From contig JADZFD010000085.1 of assembly GCA_020850225.1 (NCBI GenBank), forward strand, positions 1-54,019: a stretch of DNA of 54,019 bases. The letters are read 5' to 3'. The notes below the pieces were generated by a model, which saw only the letters and a program-made list of their open reading frames with translations, did not search any database and was not told the DNA's origin. A program made the translations under genes and the position numbers. Below are positions 27,493-37,803 of this stretch, one piece after another; positions within the stretch are counted from its first letter, which is position 1, and each line of letters starts with the position of its first letter. The stretch comes from Saprospiraceae bacterium. Its GTDB lineage: Bacteria > Bacteroidota > Bacteroidia > Chitinophagales > Saprospiraceae.

Positions 27493-30400
27493 TTATTTAC
27501 TCAGATAAATCATCTTCTTGGTAGATTTCTGACCATTGCTTTCAAGTTCATAGAACATAACTCCCTGGGCATTGAAATCAGATGCAGATAGTAAAATCTC
27601 ATTTTTACCCTTAGCATATTGTCCGGTGATTGTCTTCAGTTTCTTACCGGTCATATCATAAACAGTCATTGTTGCCTGACCTGCCTGTGGTAAGTTAAAC
27701 TGAATAACGGTATTGGAAGTGAATGGGTTAGGGTTGTTCTGACCTAATTCAAACACATCTGTTTGCGTAATACTTCTGTGTGCCAATGATACATTGATTT
27801 TACTTAAGTCTTGTGTGTAAGCTTCGGCTTTAGTAATATCAGATGATAATTGAATTGTGTTAGCTATTGTATTATTCGTAATTGCTCTGAACTCGACAGT
27901 AAACAGTACTTTGTCTTTATTTACAGTCAAACCAGATACATCATTCCAGCTGAATGGCACTTTACCCTGAGCGACAAGTTGAGTATTGTAATTGTCTGTG
28001 TCAACATCTAAGGCTCCGGATTCCATATTTATAAACTGCATTGCATCAGCATCAAAATTAAGTGTCCACTGTGCACCTGCTATGTGTGTAAAGTTATCGG
28101 CAGTAAAGTGAACTTTAACCAGGTCTCCTTTTTCGAAACTTTGATCAGCAACTACCATTGATAATGTCTGATTAGAACGTACTTCAGTTGAATTACTTAT
28201 GACATTCACAACTGCAGAGTTATTGACATCACCTACTTTTACCGCTACAAAGTCGTTATCCATAACATCATTCGTAAAGTTACTCAGATATTTGTATTCA
28301 TTCACATTCCATACAGTTAAAGGATCTGTTATCTTAGTTGATTTATCCAGGAATCTCCATGAATAATTATTCGGAAACTCTACATAAATACCTAAAATCA
28401 ATTTACGTAAATCGCTTAAATCTGAAGCTGTGATTCTCTTATCATTGTTAACGTCAGCAGCCAAATACTTATAAGGTGAATTCAGTTTTTCCAAATCCAG
28501 TATATGTCTCTGGATGATAACCAGGTCTAGTGTTGAAACGCCATTTATCGCATCGTCATTCTTCTCAGGTGTAATACGATATGGATTATCTTTCTTTATA
28601 TTGACGAATTCGAAATGTCCGTTCAAATCTGTCTGACCAGATTTAGATTCGTGATCACTCATGTTCTCTATTAATACAATTGCATTTTCCAACATCTCAT
28701 TAGCTTCATTACCTATGTTACCAGCAATTCTTGATCCTCCGCAGCCTGAATTAGCCTGAACATTCAGCGTTACTGTACAGAAGTCAGTATTTCCCGATTC
28801 GTCCCAAACACTCATATTTTCGGTATTTGGACCAACTTTGGAGCAATTGTATAATTTGGCGGACGAACACATGGAAGGCAACCATCTCTGGTATGTACCA
28901 TTTTCATAACCTGCAAGCAACCCAGGATTAGATGTTGGCCAATTACCTACAATCACACCATTTTTATCAAACAATACCTCTTTAGTTGTCACAGGTGGTT
29001 TAAATCCGTTAAGTGTAAATTTAAGACCACATCCTGTAGTAGGACAATTATCAACGGATCCCTTGTCAAAATCTTTTGCCCATATATCAATCGTTCCACT
29101 TGAAGGCATGACAACTGTTGTCAACTGAGAGATACAGTAAGGCGTTGGTTTCTTTTTATCCAATACACTGAATGTATATGAAGTAGTAGACAAATTGCCA
29201 CAATGGTCCTCAACAGTCCATGTAATCTTATGTGTACCTACCGGGTAAGTAGCTGACGCATCATTAGTTGAACCGGTAGTAAATGGAGGTAATCCATCAT
29301 TGCCTAAATCAATACTATATGTCCATTTTAATTGATCAGCAGGTGTACAATCTGTTGCTGAATTTTTAAGTTCTACAAATCCGTTGCAATTTTCACCAAA
29401 TGCATCCGTAGCACCTTTTGAATTAGTTATAATAACTGGTTTGTCATTGTCAGTTACTTTAATAACCTGAGTAAACGTCCAGCTATTAATACCGTCAGTT
29501 GGAGCAGCAGGATATGTATTTCCATTTATATCTTTATTAGGAGCAAATTTACACCAGTCAATCACTGTCCACTTTCTTAATATCTTGTAACAAACATTAT
29601 CAACGAAAGAAAATAACTGGTCTTCATAGGTATAGGCAACCTGAGAACATGAACCATTTCCAAGTGTAGGTTTTCCTGTCTTGGACGGATCTGTATCAGC
29701 TGTCAGACAACCTTTAACTTCTACAGGAGAGTTTGGCCATGCCGCCGGTCCTGTATATGGTTTTGAATTTCTTATTGTAATAGTTTGCGTACATGATGCT
29801 GTTCTTCCGCCATTATCTGTTACCGTGAATGTTCTTGTGATGACACCCTGTCCGCAGTTATCGATAACACCCGAGTTTTTCCAACTTAATTTAGCATTCG
29901 GACAATTATCTGTATAATAAGGTGTGCTTAATGGTACATCACTGAATACAGGCTTTCCTAAAGCTACAACGGATGTATCCGCATTACAATTGATAGTAAC
30001 ATGAGGTGGGCATGTTATTATTGGTGGAACCTTGTCAGCGACATTTACTAAAACCATACAGCTGTTCTTATTGCCATAAGCATCGGTAACTCTTAATTCA
30101 ACCATTATATCTTTTCCTACATCATCACAGCATACCTGAATAAATTCAGTAAATGGGTTGGTTGCTTCATTGGTTGAGCCATTTGAATTACATCCTGCAG
30201 TAAGTCTTCTAACTGAGAAAGTAACATCAGAACAATTGTCGTGAGAACCGTCATCAAAAGTATATGCAAAGACATGCGCCCATCCATTATTGGATAATGT
30301 TACTACAGTATGTTCGTCACATACGGCAACCGGAGGTGTCGTATCAAATACATCAACCTCAGTAGCACAATCTGCAACATTACCACAAGCGTCTTTCCCT

Positions 30401-31872
30401 ATATATTGAATCCATGTTCTACCCAATGGTAAACCTTCAATAACAAAGTTAGGATATGTGCCTGTTACTTTAGTTGCACCATCCTGTGATACGAAAGGAA
30501 CTCCAGGGCCCGGATCCTGACCTAAATGATCTGCTTTTTTAAATTTAACTGTCCAGGTTGTCTCATTACAATCATAGATAGTTACAGGAGGTCTTACTGC
30601 CCACCTTCCGGTACAGGAATATGGGTCAGCTGATATTATACCAGCTACCAACACTCCTGGAGCTAATGAAGAAGTCAAATCTGCCGGACAAGTTACTATT
30701 GGTGCCTTTGTATCCATTACAGCTATGACCTGATTACCTACAAGTAGTTGACCGGTGCACCAATCCAATACCTTCCATTCTCTAAGTACTTTGAAACTTT
30801 TAGCACAAAGCTCTATTCTGGTATCACTATATGTAGAATTGATTTTACACAAGTTGTTGGTACCTATGATAGGATTATATAAAGTATCGACTCTGTATTG
30901 ATTCAACGAACATCCATTAGCCAGAAAAGATTGTTGTTGTCCGGGGTAAACAAGAGTACCCGGAACACAATCGGCAGAAGCAGGATTCGTAACAATATGT
31001 CCGTTTATATATCCCGAAATATTCTCATTTGCAAACACATAAGGTGCACCTGTTTCTTCCGGATCAGGATAGTAATTGCCATTTTTATCCCAATTTAATC
31101 CAAATGGAATATTTTGGTTGGATTGAGATGTACTCCATGCCCAGGTCCCATCGCACTCAAGTGGTGGTCTGTTTTTTGCCAGACCATCATAATTTTTAGG
31201 AATTCTGATGTTGGAAATACTACTTTTATTAAACCAAATAGTATGTTCACAGATTTGTGATAAGTTACCAGTTGCATCAGCAGCCTGATATCTTATTACT
31301 CGTTTTGCTCTGAAAGAAGGATCACAACCTAAATCAGTAGTAACGTCTGATAAAAGCGTTACTTTAGGGTTTCCTCCACAGTTGTCTGTAGCCGTTGGTA
31401 ATGGCAGTACTTTACCAGGCTGATATAAAGGATCATAACAACCCACAGTAATATCGCCGGGACAATCAATAACTGGCGGCAACTTATCTTCAATCTTGAT
31501 AGAGCCCCAGCATTTGTTGTTACCCAACCATACACGGACAGTCAGTGTCTGGCCAATATTGGCAGATGTAATCCAAACATTTCCCTGATAACCAGCAGGT
31601 GGAGGTAATGGTTGTCCATTAAGCCCCAACACTTCTACCTGATAAGTACAGGGTGGTGTAGAACCTTCTCCCTCAAGTACCATTTCTGGTGTAATCTGAA
31701 CAATACAGTCATCGTCCATCGATACCTGTACTAAATTGTTACATGACAAAGGACATTGTGCCTGCGCATGTTCTCCAGCGTACCCAAGCAGTAACAGAAC
31801 TGTCAGGATACCCGCTTTGATAAACCTATCAAAACTTCTGTGATTTGTTAATGTAAATTTCTCCGATTTCAT
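27493..31872 (-). CDS. Giant secreted protein: HYR-like repeats, dockerin, cohesin-like and T9SS domains
   Basis: A 1459-residue exported adhesin or matrix-like protein. I start it at 31872, where a good signal peptide begins (MKSEKFTLTN, hydrophobic stretch, cut near HAQAQ); a longer frame to 32007 adds 45 residues with no signal. The long middle holds many repeated cysteine-containing domains with phrases such as PPVIDCPGDITV, TAPIVTCPADLT and PPIITCPPHVTI, as in HYR domains. Near residues 1080-1110 is a carboxypeptidase-regulatory-like fold. A dockerin-like pair of calcium loops follows (NGVSTLDLV, DVNNDKRITASDL), then a cohesin-like domain (about 1220-1365) and a type A T9SS domain at the end (NPNPFTSNTVIQF). 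A terminator follows the gene. Confidence 0.85.
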   Translation of the reverse strand: MKSEKFTLTNHRSFDRFIKAGILTVLLLLGYAGEHAQAQCPLSCNNLVQVSMDDDCIVQITPEMVLEGEGSTPPCTYQVEVLGLNGQPLPPPAGYQGNVWITSANIGQTLTVRVWLGNNKCWGSIKIEDKLPPVIDCPGDITVGCYDPLYQPGKVLPLPTATDNCGGNPKVTLLSDVTTDLGCDPSFRAKRVIRYQAADATGNLSQICEHTIWFNKSSISNIRIPKNYDGLAKNRPPLECDGTWAWSTSQSNQNIPFGLNWDKNGNYYPDPEETGAPYVFANENISGYINGHIVTNPASADCVPGTLVYPGQQQSFLANGCSLNQYRVDTLYNPIIGTNNLCKINSTYSDTRIELCAKSFKVLREWKVLDWCTGQLLVGNQVIAVMDTKAPIVTCPADLTSSLAPGVLVAGIISADPYSCTGRWAVRPPVTIYDCNETTWTVKFKKADHLGQDPGPGVPFVSQDGATKVTGTYPNFVIEGLPLGRTWIQYIGKDACGNVADCATEVDVFDTTPPVAVCDEHTVVTLSNNGWAHVFAYTFDDGSHDNCSDVTFSVRRLTAGCNSNGSTNEATNPFTEFIQVCCDDVGKDIMVELRVTDAYGNKNSCMVLVNVADKVPPIITCPPHVTINCNADTSVVALGKPVFSDVPLSTPYYTDNCPNAKLSWKNSGVIDNCGQGVITRTFTVTDNGGRTASCTQTITIRNSKPYTGPAAWPNSPVEVKGCLTADTDPSKTGKPTLGNGSCSQVAYTYEDQLFSFVDNVCYKILRKWTVIDWCKFAPNKDINGNTYPAAPTDGINSWTFTQVIKVTDNDKPVIITNSKGATDAFGENCNGFVELKNSATDCTPADQLKWTYSIDLGNDGLPPFTTGSTNDASATYPVGTHKITWTVEDHCGNLSTTSYTFSVLDKKKPTPYCISQLTTVVMPSSGTIDIWAKDFDKGSVDNCPTTGCGLKFTLNGFKPPVTTKEVLFDKNGVIVGNWPTSNPGLLAGYENGTYQRWLPSMCSSAKLYNCSKVGPNTENMSVWDESGNTDFCTVTLNVQANSGCGGSRIAGNIGNEANEMLENAIVLIENMSDHESKSGQTDLNGHFEFVNIKKDNPYRITPEKNDDAINGVSTLDLVIIQRHILDLEKLNSPYKYLAADVNNDKRITASDLSDLRKLILGIYVEFPNNYSWRFLDKSTKITDPLTVWNVNEYKYLSNFTNDVMDNDFVAVKVGDVNNSAVVNVISNSTEVRSNQTLSMVVADQSFEKGDLVKVHFTADNFTHIAGAQWTLNFDADAMQFINMESGALDVDTDNYNTQLVAQGKVPFSWNDVSGLTVNKDKVLFTVEFRAITNNTIANTIQLSSDITKAEAYTQDLSKINVSLAHRSITQTDVFELGQNNPNPFTSNTVIQFNLPQAGQATMTVYDMTGKKLKTITGQYAKGKNEILLSASDFNAQGVMFYELESNGQKSTKKMIYLSK

Positions 31873-32010
31873 GAGATAATTTGATTTTGATATAAACAAA
31901 AAATGATTCCAAATTAGCCTCAGATCTTTGCAGGAAAAACTATTGCAATTGTTTGGCAAGGGGATGCCTGTTACTAAAAAAAATGGATTATTTATCTTAT
32001 AATTCAAAAA

Positions 32011-32679
32011 TTATACCAATTGGTGATCCAATGAAAATTTTATCAGTTTTACCGTATTGTTGATTCCGAACTTTTTCATAATCCTTTTACGGTGTGCTGA
32101 CACTGTCTGATCACTGATGTACAATTCCTGAGCTATGGTTTTGTTGTTTTTGTATTGTACTATTAAGCTTAGTATTTCTGATTCGCGTTTTGTCAACTTT
32201 TGTTTTAAAAGTATTCTGTCTTCACATATTTTTTTTCTGTCAACCTGAGGTTTTTTCTTCTGTGCGTCATACTCGGGTGCCAACCTCAGTCCTTCTGCTA
32301 TATAGGTTCTGCCAGCCATAACAAAATCGATACACTGTATCAATTCTATTGAATGATTCGTTTTCATTACGTAACCATCCACACCTTTTTTAAAGGCATC
32401 TCTTACCAGGCCGGATTCACCGTAATTGCTTAGTATGATAATCTTAGTTTCCGGATTGCTCATCTTTAATTCTGTGATTAGAGACGTATCAAGATTATCC
32501 GATATAGCTAATTCTAATATCAATAAGTCAATTGGAAATTCTGTCAGTTTGTACAACTCTTCAAGATTATTGGCCACACCTACTATCTTTACAGGATGTG
32601 GGTTCATATCTTTAAGTATGGCTTGGATACCCTCCGTAAACATTTTCTGAAAATCAGCGATTACAGCTCTCGTCGCCAT
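32011..32679 (-). CDS. LuxR/NarL-type response regulator with non-phosphorylatable receiver
   Basis: A 222-residue protein with a receiver domain (about 5-125) and a LuxR-type helix-turn-helix (about 160-218, LTKRESEILSLIV and SDQTVSAHRKRIMKKFG). The receiver is atypical. The phosphoacceptor position has Glu56 (LLILELAIS) instead of Asp, and the N-terminal acidic pair is reduced to D9-F10. Ser84 and Lys106 remain. Glu in this place often mimics phosphorylation, so the regulator may be constantly active. It lies 138 bp upstream of the giant T9SS protein gene on the same strand and could control or be transcribed with it. No partner kinase is adjacent. Confidence 0.88.
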   Translation of the reverse strand: MATRAVIADFQKMFTEGIQAILKDMNPHPVKIVGVANNLEELYKLTEFPIDLLILELAISDNLDTSLITELKMSNPETKIIILSNYGESGLVRDAFKKGVDGYVMKTNHSIELIQCIDFVMAGRTYIAEGLRLAPEYDAQKKKPQVDRKKICEDRILLKQKLTKRESEILSLIVQYKNNKTIAQELYISDQTVSAHRKRIMKKFGINNTVKLIKFSLDHQLV

Positions 32680-33147
32680 TTGTGTAAATTTATAAGGTTA
32701 AATAAAATCTAAATTCGTTTTTGCTTAATAATCCACTTTGTAAAAATCAATTAGTGTGCCAAATCACAGGTATGACCATTCTGTTTGCTCTTGTTATTCA
32801 GTAAAAACTCATTAAAAATATGATGCATGATTACCAATATTGGCTAATTTTCAGTTATATATAATTTGTATTATTTTATAATATGATATTGTTTAATTTT
32901 ATAAAAAAAAGTTTGTTTTTTTCTACTTTTAATATGCATATATGAGAATCTATCTTAAAATTCTAATTTTCAAGAACGGATAATAAGTATAGTGTTTTAA
33001 CACAAACCGAGTATCTTTATAAATTTCAGGATATTACCATCCACTGAGTTTTGGTAGCTATTCCTGTTTATTTATCGTCAGATATTGATTAAAATCATTT
33101 TAAATCAACTACTTTTGACCTTTGAAACCCATAAATCTTAACATGAT
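32680..33147. other. Gene-free AT-rich stretch between divergent genes
   Basis: Between the LuxR-type regulator and the ABC ATPase gene. Very AT-rich, no coding frame, no clear hairpin or exact TAnnTTTG box found; a weak TGACCTTTG lies at 33115-33123 just before the ABC gene. Confidence 0.45.
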
Positions 33148-33804
33148 ATGATTGTTGCATCTGGTATCATCAAATCTTACGGAGACCTGCAGGTACTGAA
33201 AGGCATTGACCTTGCTATCAGTGCCGGAGAAATCGTAAGTATAGTGGGAAAATCAGGAGCGGGTAAAAGTACCTTATTACATATATTGGGTACACTTGAT
33301 CGTGCAGATAGCGGTAGTCTTGTATTAAACAATCAGACTATTGATACACTGAATGAAAAGGAACTTGCCAAATTTCGCAACCGGCATATTGGGTTTGTAT
33401 TTCAGTTTCATCACCTGCTTCAGGAATTTACCGCACTTGAAAATGTATGTATTCCTGCCTATATCAATGGCGTTCAACCATCTCAGGCCGAGACCAGAGC
33501 TAAGGAGCTCCTTTCTTATCTGGGCCTGAGTGAAAGGATACACCATAAACCCAATCAATTGTCAGGTGGAGAAGCGCAAAGAGTGGCTGTTGCCAGAGCA
33601 CTGATCAACGAACCTTCAATTGTCTTTGCCGATGAACCGACAGGCAATCTGGACAAGTCGAGTTCGGAATTACTACATCAACTCTTTCTTCAGTTACGGA
33701 AGGACTTTAATTATACTTTTGCTATAGTCACTCACAATCCGGGATTGGCGGCACTCAGTGACAGAATAATCACCATTGAAGACGGAATGATCAGGCAGAA
33801 TTAA
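33148..33804 (+). CDS. ABC transporter ATP-binding protein, LolD/MacB type
   Basis: An ATPase subunit of 218 residues for an ABC complex of the lipoprotein-release or MacB type. Walker A GKSGAGKS at 34-41, Q-loop FVFQFHHLL at 84-91, signature LSGGEAQ at 138-144, Walker B IVFADEP with D162 and E163, and switch His196. Sequence feel and length match LolD. The partner permease (LolC/E-like) is not next to it, which is common in Bacteroidota where lolD lies alone. The parC gene follows 60 bp later on the same strand but has its own promoter box. Confidence 0.87.
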   Translation: MIVASGIIKSYGDLQVLKGIDLAISAGEIVSIVGKSGAGKSTLLHILGTLDRADSGSLVLNNQTIDTLNEKELAKFRNRHIGFVFQFHHLLQEFTALENVCIPAYINGVQPSQAETRAKELLSYLGLSERIHHKPNQLSGGEAQRVAVARALINEPSIVFADEPTGNLDKSSSELLHQLFLQLRKDFNYTFAIVTHNPGLAALSDRIITIEDGMIRQN

Positions 33805-33834
33805 CATCCTGGTTCACATATAAAATATTTTGTA

Positions 33835-33842
33835 TATATTTG
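33835..33842 (+). promoter_or_regulatory. TAnnTTTG -7 box for parC
   Basis: TATATTTG, exact match, 22 bp before the ATG at 33865. Confidence 0.6.
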
Positions 33843-33864
33843 CACTCTTATTACTACCCGTTTT

Positions 33865-36540
33865 ATGAGCGATAATATCGTACAAGCTGATAACGAAAAT
33901 CATGAACCTGTTACACTTACAGGCATGTACAAAGAGTATTTTCTGGATTATGCATCGTATGTCATCCTGGAAAGAGCTGTTCCTGACATCAGAGATGGTT
34001 TGAAGCCAGTACAACGCCGTATCCTCCACTCTATGAAGGAAATGGACGACGGAAGATATCATAAAGTTGCCAATATAATTGGTCAAACGATGCAGTTTCA
34101 TCCACATGGTGATGCTGCTATCGGTGATGCACTTGTCAATTTGGGTCAGAAAAACCTGTTGATAGATTGCCAGGGTAACTGGGGAGATGTGCGTACAGGT
34201 GATACTGCTGCAGCTCCGAGATATATAGAAGCCAGACTTACGAAGTTTGCTCTGGAAGTTTTGTTCAACCCACAAACAACTGAGTGGCAGCATTCCTATG
34301 ACGGACGGAAGAAAGAACCGGTTTCACTACCGGTAAAATTCCCACTCGTATTGGCACAGGGTGTCGAAGGTATTGCTGTAGGGCTTTCTACCAAGATACT
34401 TCCCCACAATTTTATTGAGATACTACAGGCATCCATCAAAATATTACAAAATAAAAAATTCACACTCTACCCTGATTTTGAAACGGGCGGTATGGTTGAC
34501 GTAGCAGAATATCAGGATGGACATCGGGGAGGACGCGTCAAAATACGGGCGAAAATCGAACAATTTGACAAAAGTACACTCAATATCGTAGAGTTGCCAT
34601 ACGGAGTTACTACCAATACGATGATAGAAAGCATCCTCAAAGCTAACGACAAAGGTCAGATAAAAATTAAAAAAATAACAGATAACACAGCTAAGGATGT
34701 TGAAATACAACTGGAGCTCATGTCCGGAGTTTCACCGGATGTCACCATAGATGCTTTATATGCATTTACAGATTGCGAAGTGTCTTATTCACCCAATGCA
34801 TGCGTGATTGTAGACAACAAACCATTGTTTCTGTCCGTATCTGAAATATTGCGTATTTCTACATTTCAGACACAGGATTTACTGCGAAGAGAACTTGAAA
34901 TCAAAAAAGCTGAACTCGAAGAGAAATGGCATAACGCCAGTCTCGAGAAGGTGTTTATTGAAAACAGAATCTATCGTGACATAGAAGAATGCGAGAGTTT
35001 TGAAGAAGCAGTAGATGTCATAGGTGCCGGACTTAAAAAATATGTGGCAACACCTTCTGATCCACTTCAACCAGGCGATGAAAGGATATTGATGATGCGG
35101 GATATCACAGCCGATGATGTCATCCGGCTGACGGAAATCAAAATCAAACGCATCTCCAAATACAATAAATTTAAGGCTGATGAATATATGAATCAGCTTT
35201 TAGCCGAATTGGAACAAGTTAAATATGACCTCGAACATCTGACTGAATTTACAATTGCATTTTTTGAATCCCTCCTGGCCAAGTATGGTAAAGGTCGGGA
35301 ACGAAGGACTATAATCACTTCATTTGATAATATTGAAATCAAAGTGGTAGTTGCCAATAATGCAAAACTATATGTAAACAGAGCGGAAGGTTTCATCGGC
35401 ATGGGTATGAAAAAAGATGAATTTATCTGTGATTGTGCCGATATAGCTGATATTATTGCATTTACCAAAGATGGAAAATTTAAGGTTGTAAAGATTGAGG
35501 ACAAGGTATTTATAGGCAAGGATATCATTCATACAGCGGTATGGCTCAAATCCGACGACCGGACAACCTATAATATGATTTATCTCGATGGTAAAAGCGG
35601 ACGTACCTATGCCAAGAGATTCAATGTCACAGCCATCACAAGAGATAAGGAATATGATCTGACGCAAGGTACAAAAGGTTCGAAAGTACTTTATTTTACT
35701 TCTAATCCCAACGGAGAATCCGAAACAGTACAAATTCAGCTCACCCTTAGTTCAACCGCTAAGAAAAAACAATTTGAATTTGACTTTGCAGAACTTGCTA
35801 TCAAGGGCCGTAGTTCTCAGGGAAATATCGTAACAAAGTATCCTGTTCGCAAGATAACGCAACTCGCTCTGGGTAAGTCTTCCTTGGGTGCCATGCGGAT
35901 ATATATGGATGAAGTAAGCGGTAAAATCAATCAGGATCAACGCGGAAAATATTTGGGTGCTTTTGACACGGGAAGCAAAATCATCAGTATTTATAAGGAT
36001 GGATCCTATGAGTTGAATGAACTGGATATTAATAAAAAATATGATGTCAACAACATTGTTGAAATTGGGAAATACAGTGATCAGAGCGTAGTTTCTGTTG
36101 TATACTATGAAGGGGAAAAAGGCTGGACGATGGTGAAGCGGTTCAAAATCGAAACCAGTACGTTGGATCAGAAATTTAACTTCTTGCCTGACACAAATGG
36201 TTCTAAACTTTATTTAGCCACTCTGTCAACCAATCCAGTTTTCAAATATGCCTATAAAAACGGTAAAGAAAAGGAAGAAAAAGAAGTACACTTATCTGAA
36301 TTTATAGAGATCAAGGGATGGAAAGCATTGGGAAACAGGTTGGTTGATAGCAAACTCATTCAGCATGAGTTAATAATAAACACAGAGGAAGAAGATCCGG
36401 ATAGTGTGTCAACATCAGATAGTGCATCCAATGATGAAGAAATGGTTCATAAAATCTCTTCCGAATTAAAATTACCGTCTGAAAATCCTGAAAATAATTC
36501 AGGTTATAAGCCGGGAGACACGATTGAACTCGATTTTTAA
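33865..36540 (+). CDS. parC: DNA topoisomerase IV subunit A
   Basis: Breakage-reunion subunit of a type IIA topoisomerase, separating linked chromosomes. The active-site Tyr is Y120 in AAAPRY; the preceding GNWGDVRTGDTAAAP and the quinolone-region segment FHPHGDAAIGDAL fit ParC/GyrA. The 891-residue length and the divergent C-terminal part, without recognisable GyrA-box repeats, point to the Bacteroidota ParC type rather than GyrA. The C-terminus is an acidic, serine-rich tail. parE is not adjacent. The distinction from GyrA rests on overall pattern. Confidence 0.88.
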   Translation: MSDNIVQADNENHEPVTLTGMYKEYFLDYASYVILERAVPDIRDGLKPVQRRILHSMKEMDDGRYHKVANIIGQTMQFHPHGDAAIGDALVNLGQKNLLIDCQGNWGDVRTGDTAAAPRYIEARLTKFALEVLFNPQTTEWQHSYDGRKKEPVSLPVKFPLVLAQGVEGIAVGLSTKILPHNFIEILQASIKILQNKKFTLYPDFETGGMVDVAEYQDGHRGGRVKIRAKIEQFDKSTLNIVELPYGVTTNTMIESILKANDKGQIKIKKITDNTAKDVEIQLELMSGVSPDVTIDALYAFTDCEVSYSPNACVIVDNKPLFLSVSEILRISTFQTQDLLRRELEIKKAELEEKWHNASLEKVFIENRIYRDIEECESFEEAVDVIGAGLKKYVATPSDPLQPGDERILMMRDITADDVIRLTEIKIKRISKYNKFKADEYMNQLLAELEQVKYDLEHLTEFTIAFFESLLAKYGKGRERRTIITSFDNIEIKVVVANNAKLYVNRAEGFIGMGMKKDEFICDCADIADIIAFTKDGKFKVVKIEDKVFIGKDIIHTAVWLKSDDRTTYNMIYLDGKSGRTYAKRFNVTAITRDKEYDLTQGTKGSKVLYFTSNPNGESETVQIQLTLSSTAKKKQFEFDFAELAIKGRSSQGNIVTKYPVRKITQLALGKSSLGAMRIYMDEVSGKINQDQRGKYLGAFDTGSKIISIYKDGSYELNELDINKKYDVNNIVEIGKYSDQSVVSVVYYEGEKGWTMVKRFKIETSTLDQKFNFLPDTNGSKLYLATLSTNPVFKYAYKNGKEKEEKEVHLSEFIEIKGWKALGNRLVDSKLIQHELIINTEEEDPDSVSTSDSASNDEEMVHKISSELKLPSENPENNSGYKPGDTIELDF

Positions 36541-36681
36541 TGTGTACAGGAAAATAAATATTCCTCCTTTTAAGTTTGATTTTAAAACACCTATTATCTA
36601 AAATATTTTAAGAATAAATAGGTTGAAAGTGTAATATATTACTCAGTTTTATTATTTTTAATGCAGATTTATCTAAGTATC

Positions 36682-37206
36682 ATGACGAAAAATCTTTATG
36701 TATTCATTTTGTTTTTAATCCTGATCCTATCAGGCTGTAGTAAGGATGCTAAGCCATTATACGAAGTAAGATTAGATGCAGATTTTTACATTTCTTCGTC
36801 ATTGCCTGTAAGTAATGTAATCAGGCATTACGCTACAATCAGAAATGTTCCTGTATTTTACAATCAGTATGCTGCTCAGAAAAATGTAGATACTGCACAT
36901 ATTCAGGTCGCTTATCCGTCTTACGGATCCATCAAAGCACTTTTTGGTGATAATGATTTGTCATTCATAGAAGATGTTATTGTCAGCATTGTTCCTAAAA
37001 AAGGCCCTAAATTGGAGATTTACAGGATTGATTTTGTTCATTATAATACCGGTGGTGAAATCAGGATGCTCAGCCAAACCTTTGATGGTCTGAAAAAAGT
37101 ATTGAAAGACGAATTTATAGATATCGAAATAGGATTCAGACTGAGGCAATTTCCACCGAGAGATGTAAAGGCAAGACTTGATTTTGGCTATGTCGTTTTT
37201 GATTGA
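36682..37206 (+). CDS. Hypothetical lipoprotein
   Basis: A lipoprotein of about 174 residues: hydrophobic signal and lipobox LILSGC with Cys at about residue 19 from the chosen Met. A Met 7 codons upstream (36661) is also possible. The mature part has no recognised domain; its strands (HIQVAYPSYGSIKALFG, EIYRIDFVHYN) suggest a compact beta-rich fold facing the periplasm. It lies 141 bp after parC with no promoter box recognised. Confidence 0.7.
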   Translation: MTKNLYVFILFLILILSGCSKDAKPLYEVRLDADFYISSSLPVSNVIRHYATIRNVPVFYNQYAAQKNVDTAHIQVAYPSYGSIKALFGDNDLSFIEDVIVSIVPKKGPKLEIYRIDFVHYNTGGEIRMLSQTFDGLKKVLKDEFIDIEIGFRLRQFPPRDVKARLDFGYVVFD

Positions 37207-37304
37207 GATATTTCAGCAAAAACAGGTAAAGTATATTAAGAATGATAGTGAATAGTTGGCTGAAAAATTACCAAATCAACGATTAAACAATATATAAATC
37301 AATA

Positions 37305-37532
37305 TTGACAACTATAACCTTTTTTATTCTCATAGCTGCTTCCTATGGTCAAACGAAGTGTGATGTAAAAAAATTTTATAAAGCAATTGAAACCGAAAGT
37401 GATGTAAAAGTCTTAACAACTTTTGGTAACCTTGAAAATGCTGAATATATTTTAGTCCATACTAACCTTAATCAGGGAGAATATAAATTAAGCGTTTCGA
37501 GAAAAGCATCAAACCAGACTTCCCCGATATAG
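37305..37532 (+). pseudogene. Fragment of a secreted protein without a good start
   Basis: A 75-residue frame reading a hydrophobic signal-like start (TTITFFILIAASYGQ) then a short body (TKCDVKKFYKAIETES). No ATG exists; the only start is TTG at 37305, and an in-frame stop lies 21 bases before. The signal peptide looks real, which suggests the remains of a secreted protein gene that lost its start and end. Confidence 0.35.
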
Positions 37533-37694
37533 TGGACATAAAGAATGGGTAGAGATTTTATAAAAATGGATGTCAGTATGCCTGACTCTTTGTCCTAAAT
37601 GTTTACACAATCTAATATATATTCCCTGTAATTTTAGATTTTACATGTTTGGAAGTGATAAATTATAAATTAGATAAATAAAATTTAACCATAA
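37533..37694. other. AT-rich stretch, nothing recognised
   Basis: Between the fragment at 37305 and the inverted repeat at 37695. No coding frame or structure seen. Confidence 0.4.
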
Positions 37695-37721
37695 TGTATA
37701 TTATGTTCGATATAATATACA
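37695..37721. repeat. Inverted repeat upstream of the kinase/cyclase cassette
   Basis: TGTATATTAT (37695-37704) pairs perfectly with ATAATATACA (37712-37721) around a 7-base spacer. It ends 82 bp before the first cassette gene and may be an operator. Confidence 0.45.
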
Positions 37722-37803
37722 ATCAATATATTTTTTTATTTACCTTGCAGTCGAAATTTTAGATTTACAATATACCATTTTTTAACCTTATAAAATTTAA
37801 CAA

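Noticed and set aside
27493-32007. Longer start of the giant T9SS protein at 32007
   Set aside because: The signal peptide begins at the Met at 31872; the extra 45 residues have no export signal in the right place.
33814-34293. 159-codon frame opposite the start of parC
   Set aside because: Antisense to the catalytic region of a secure gene.
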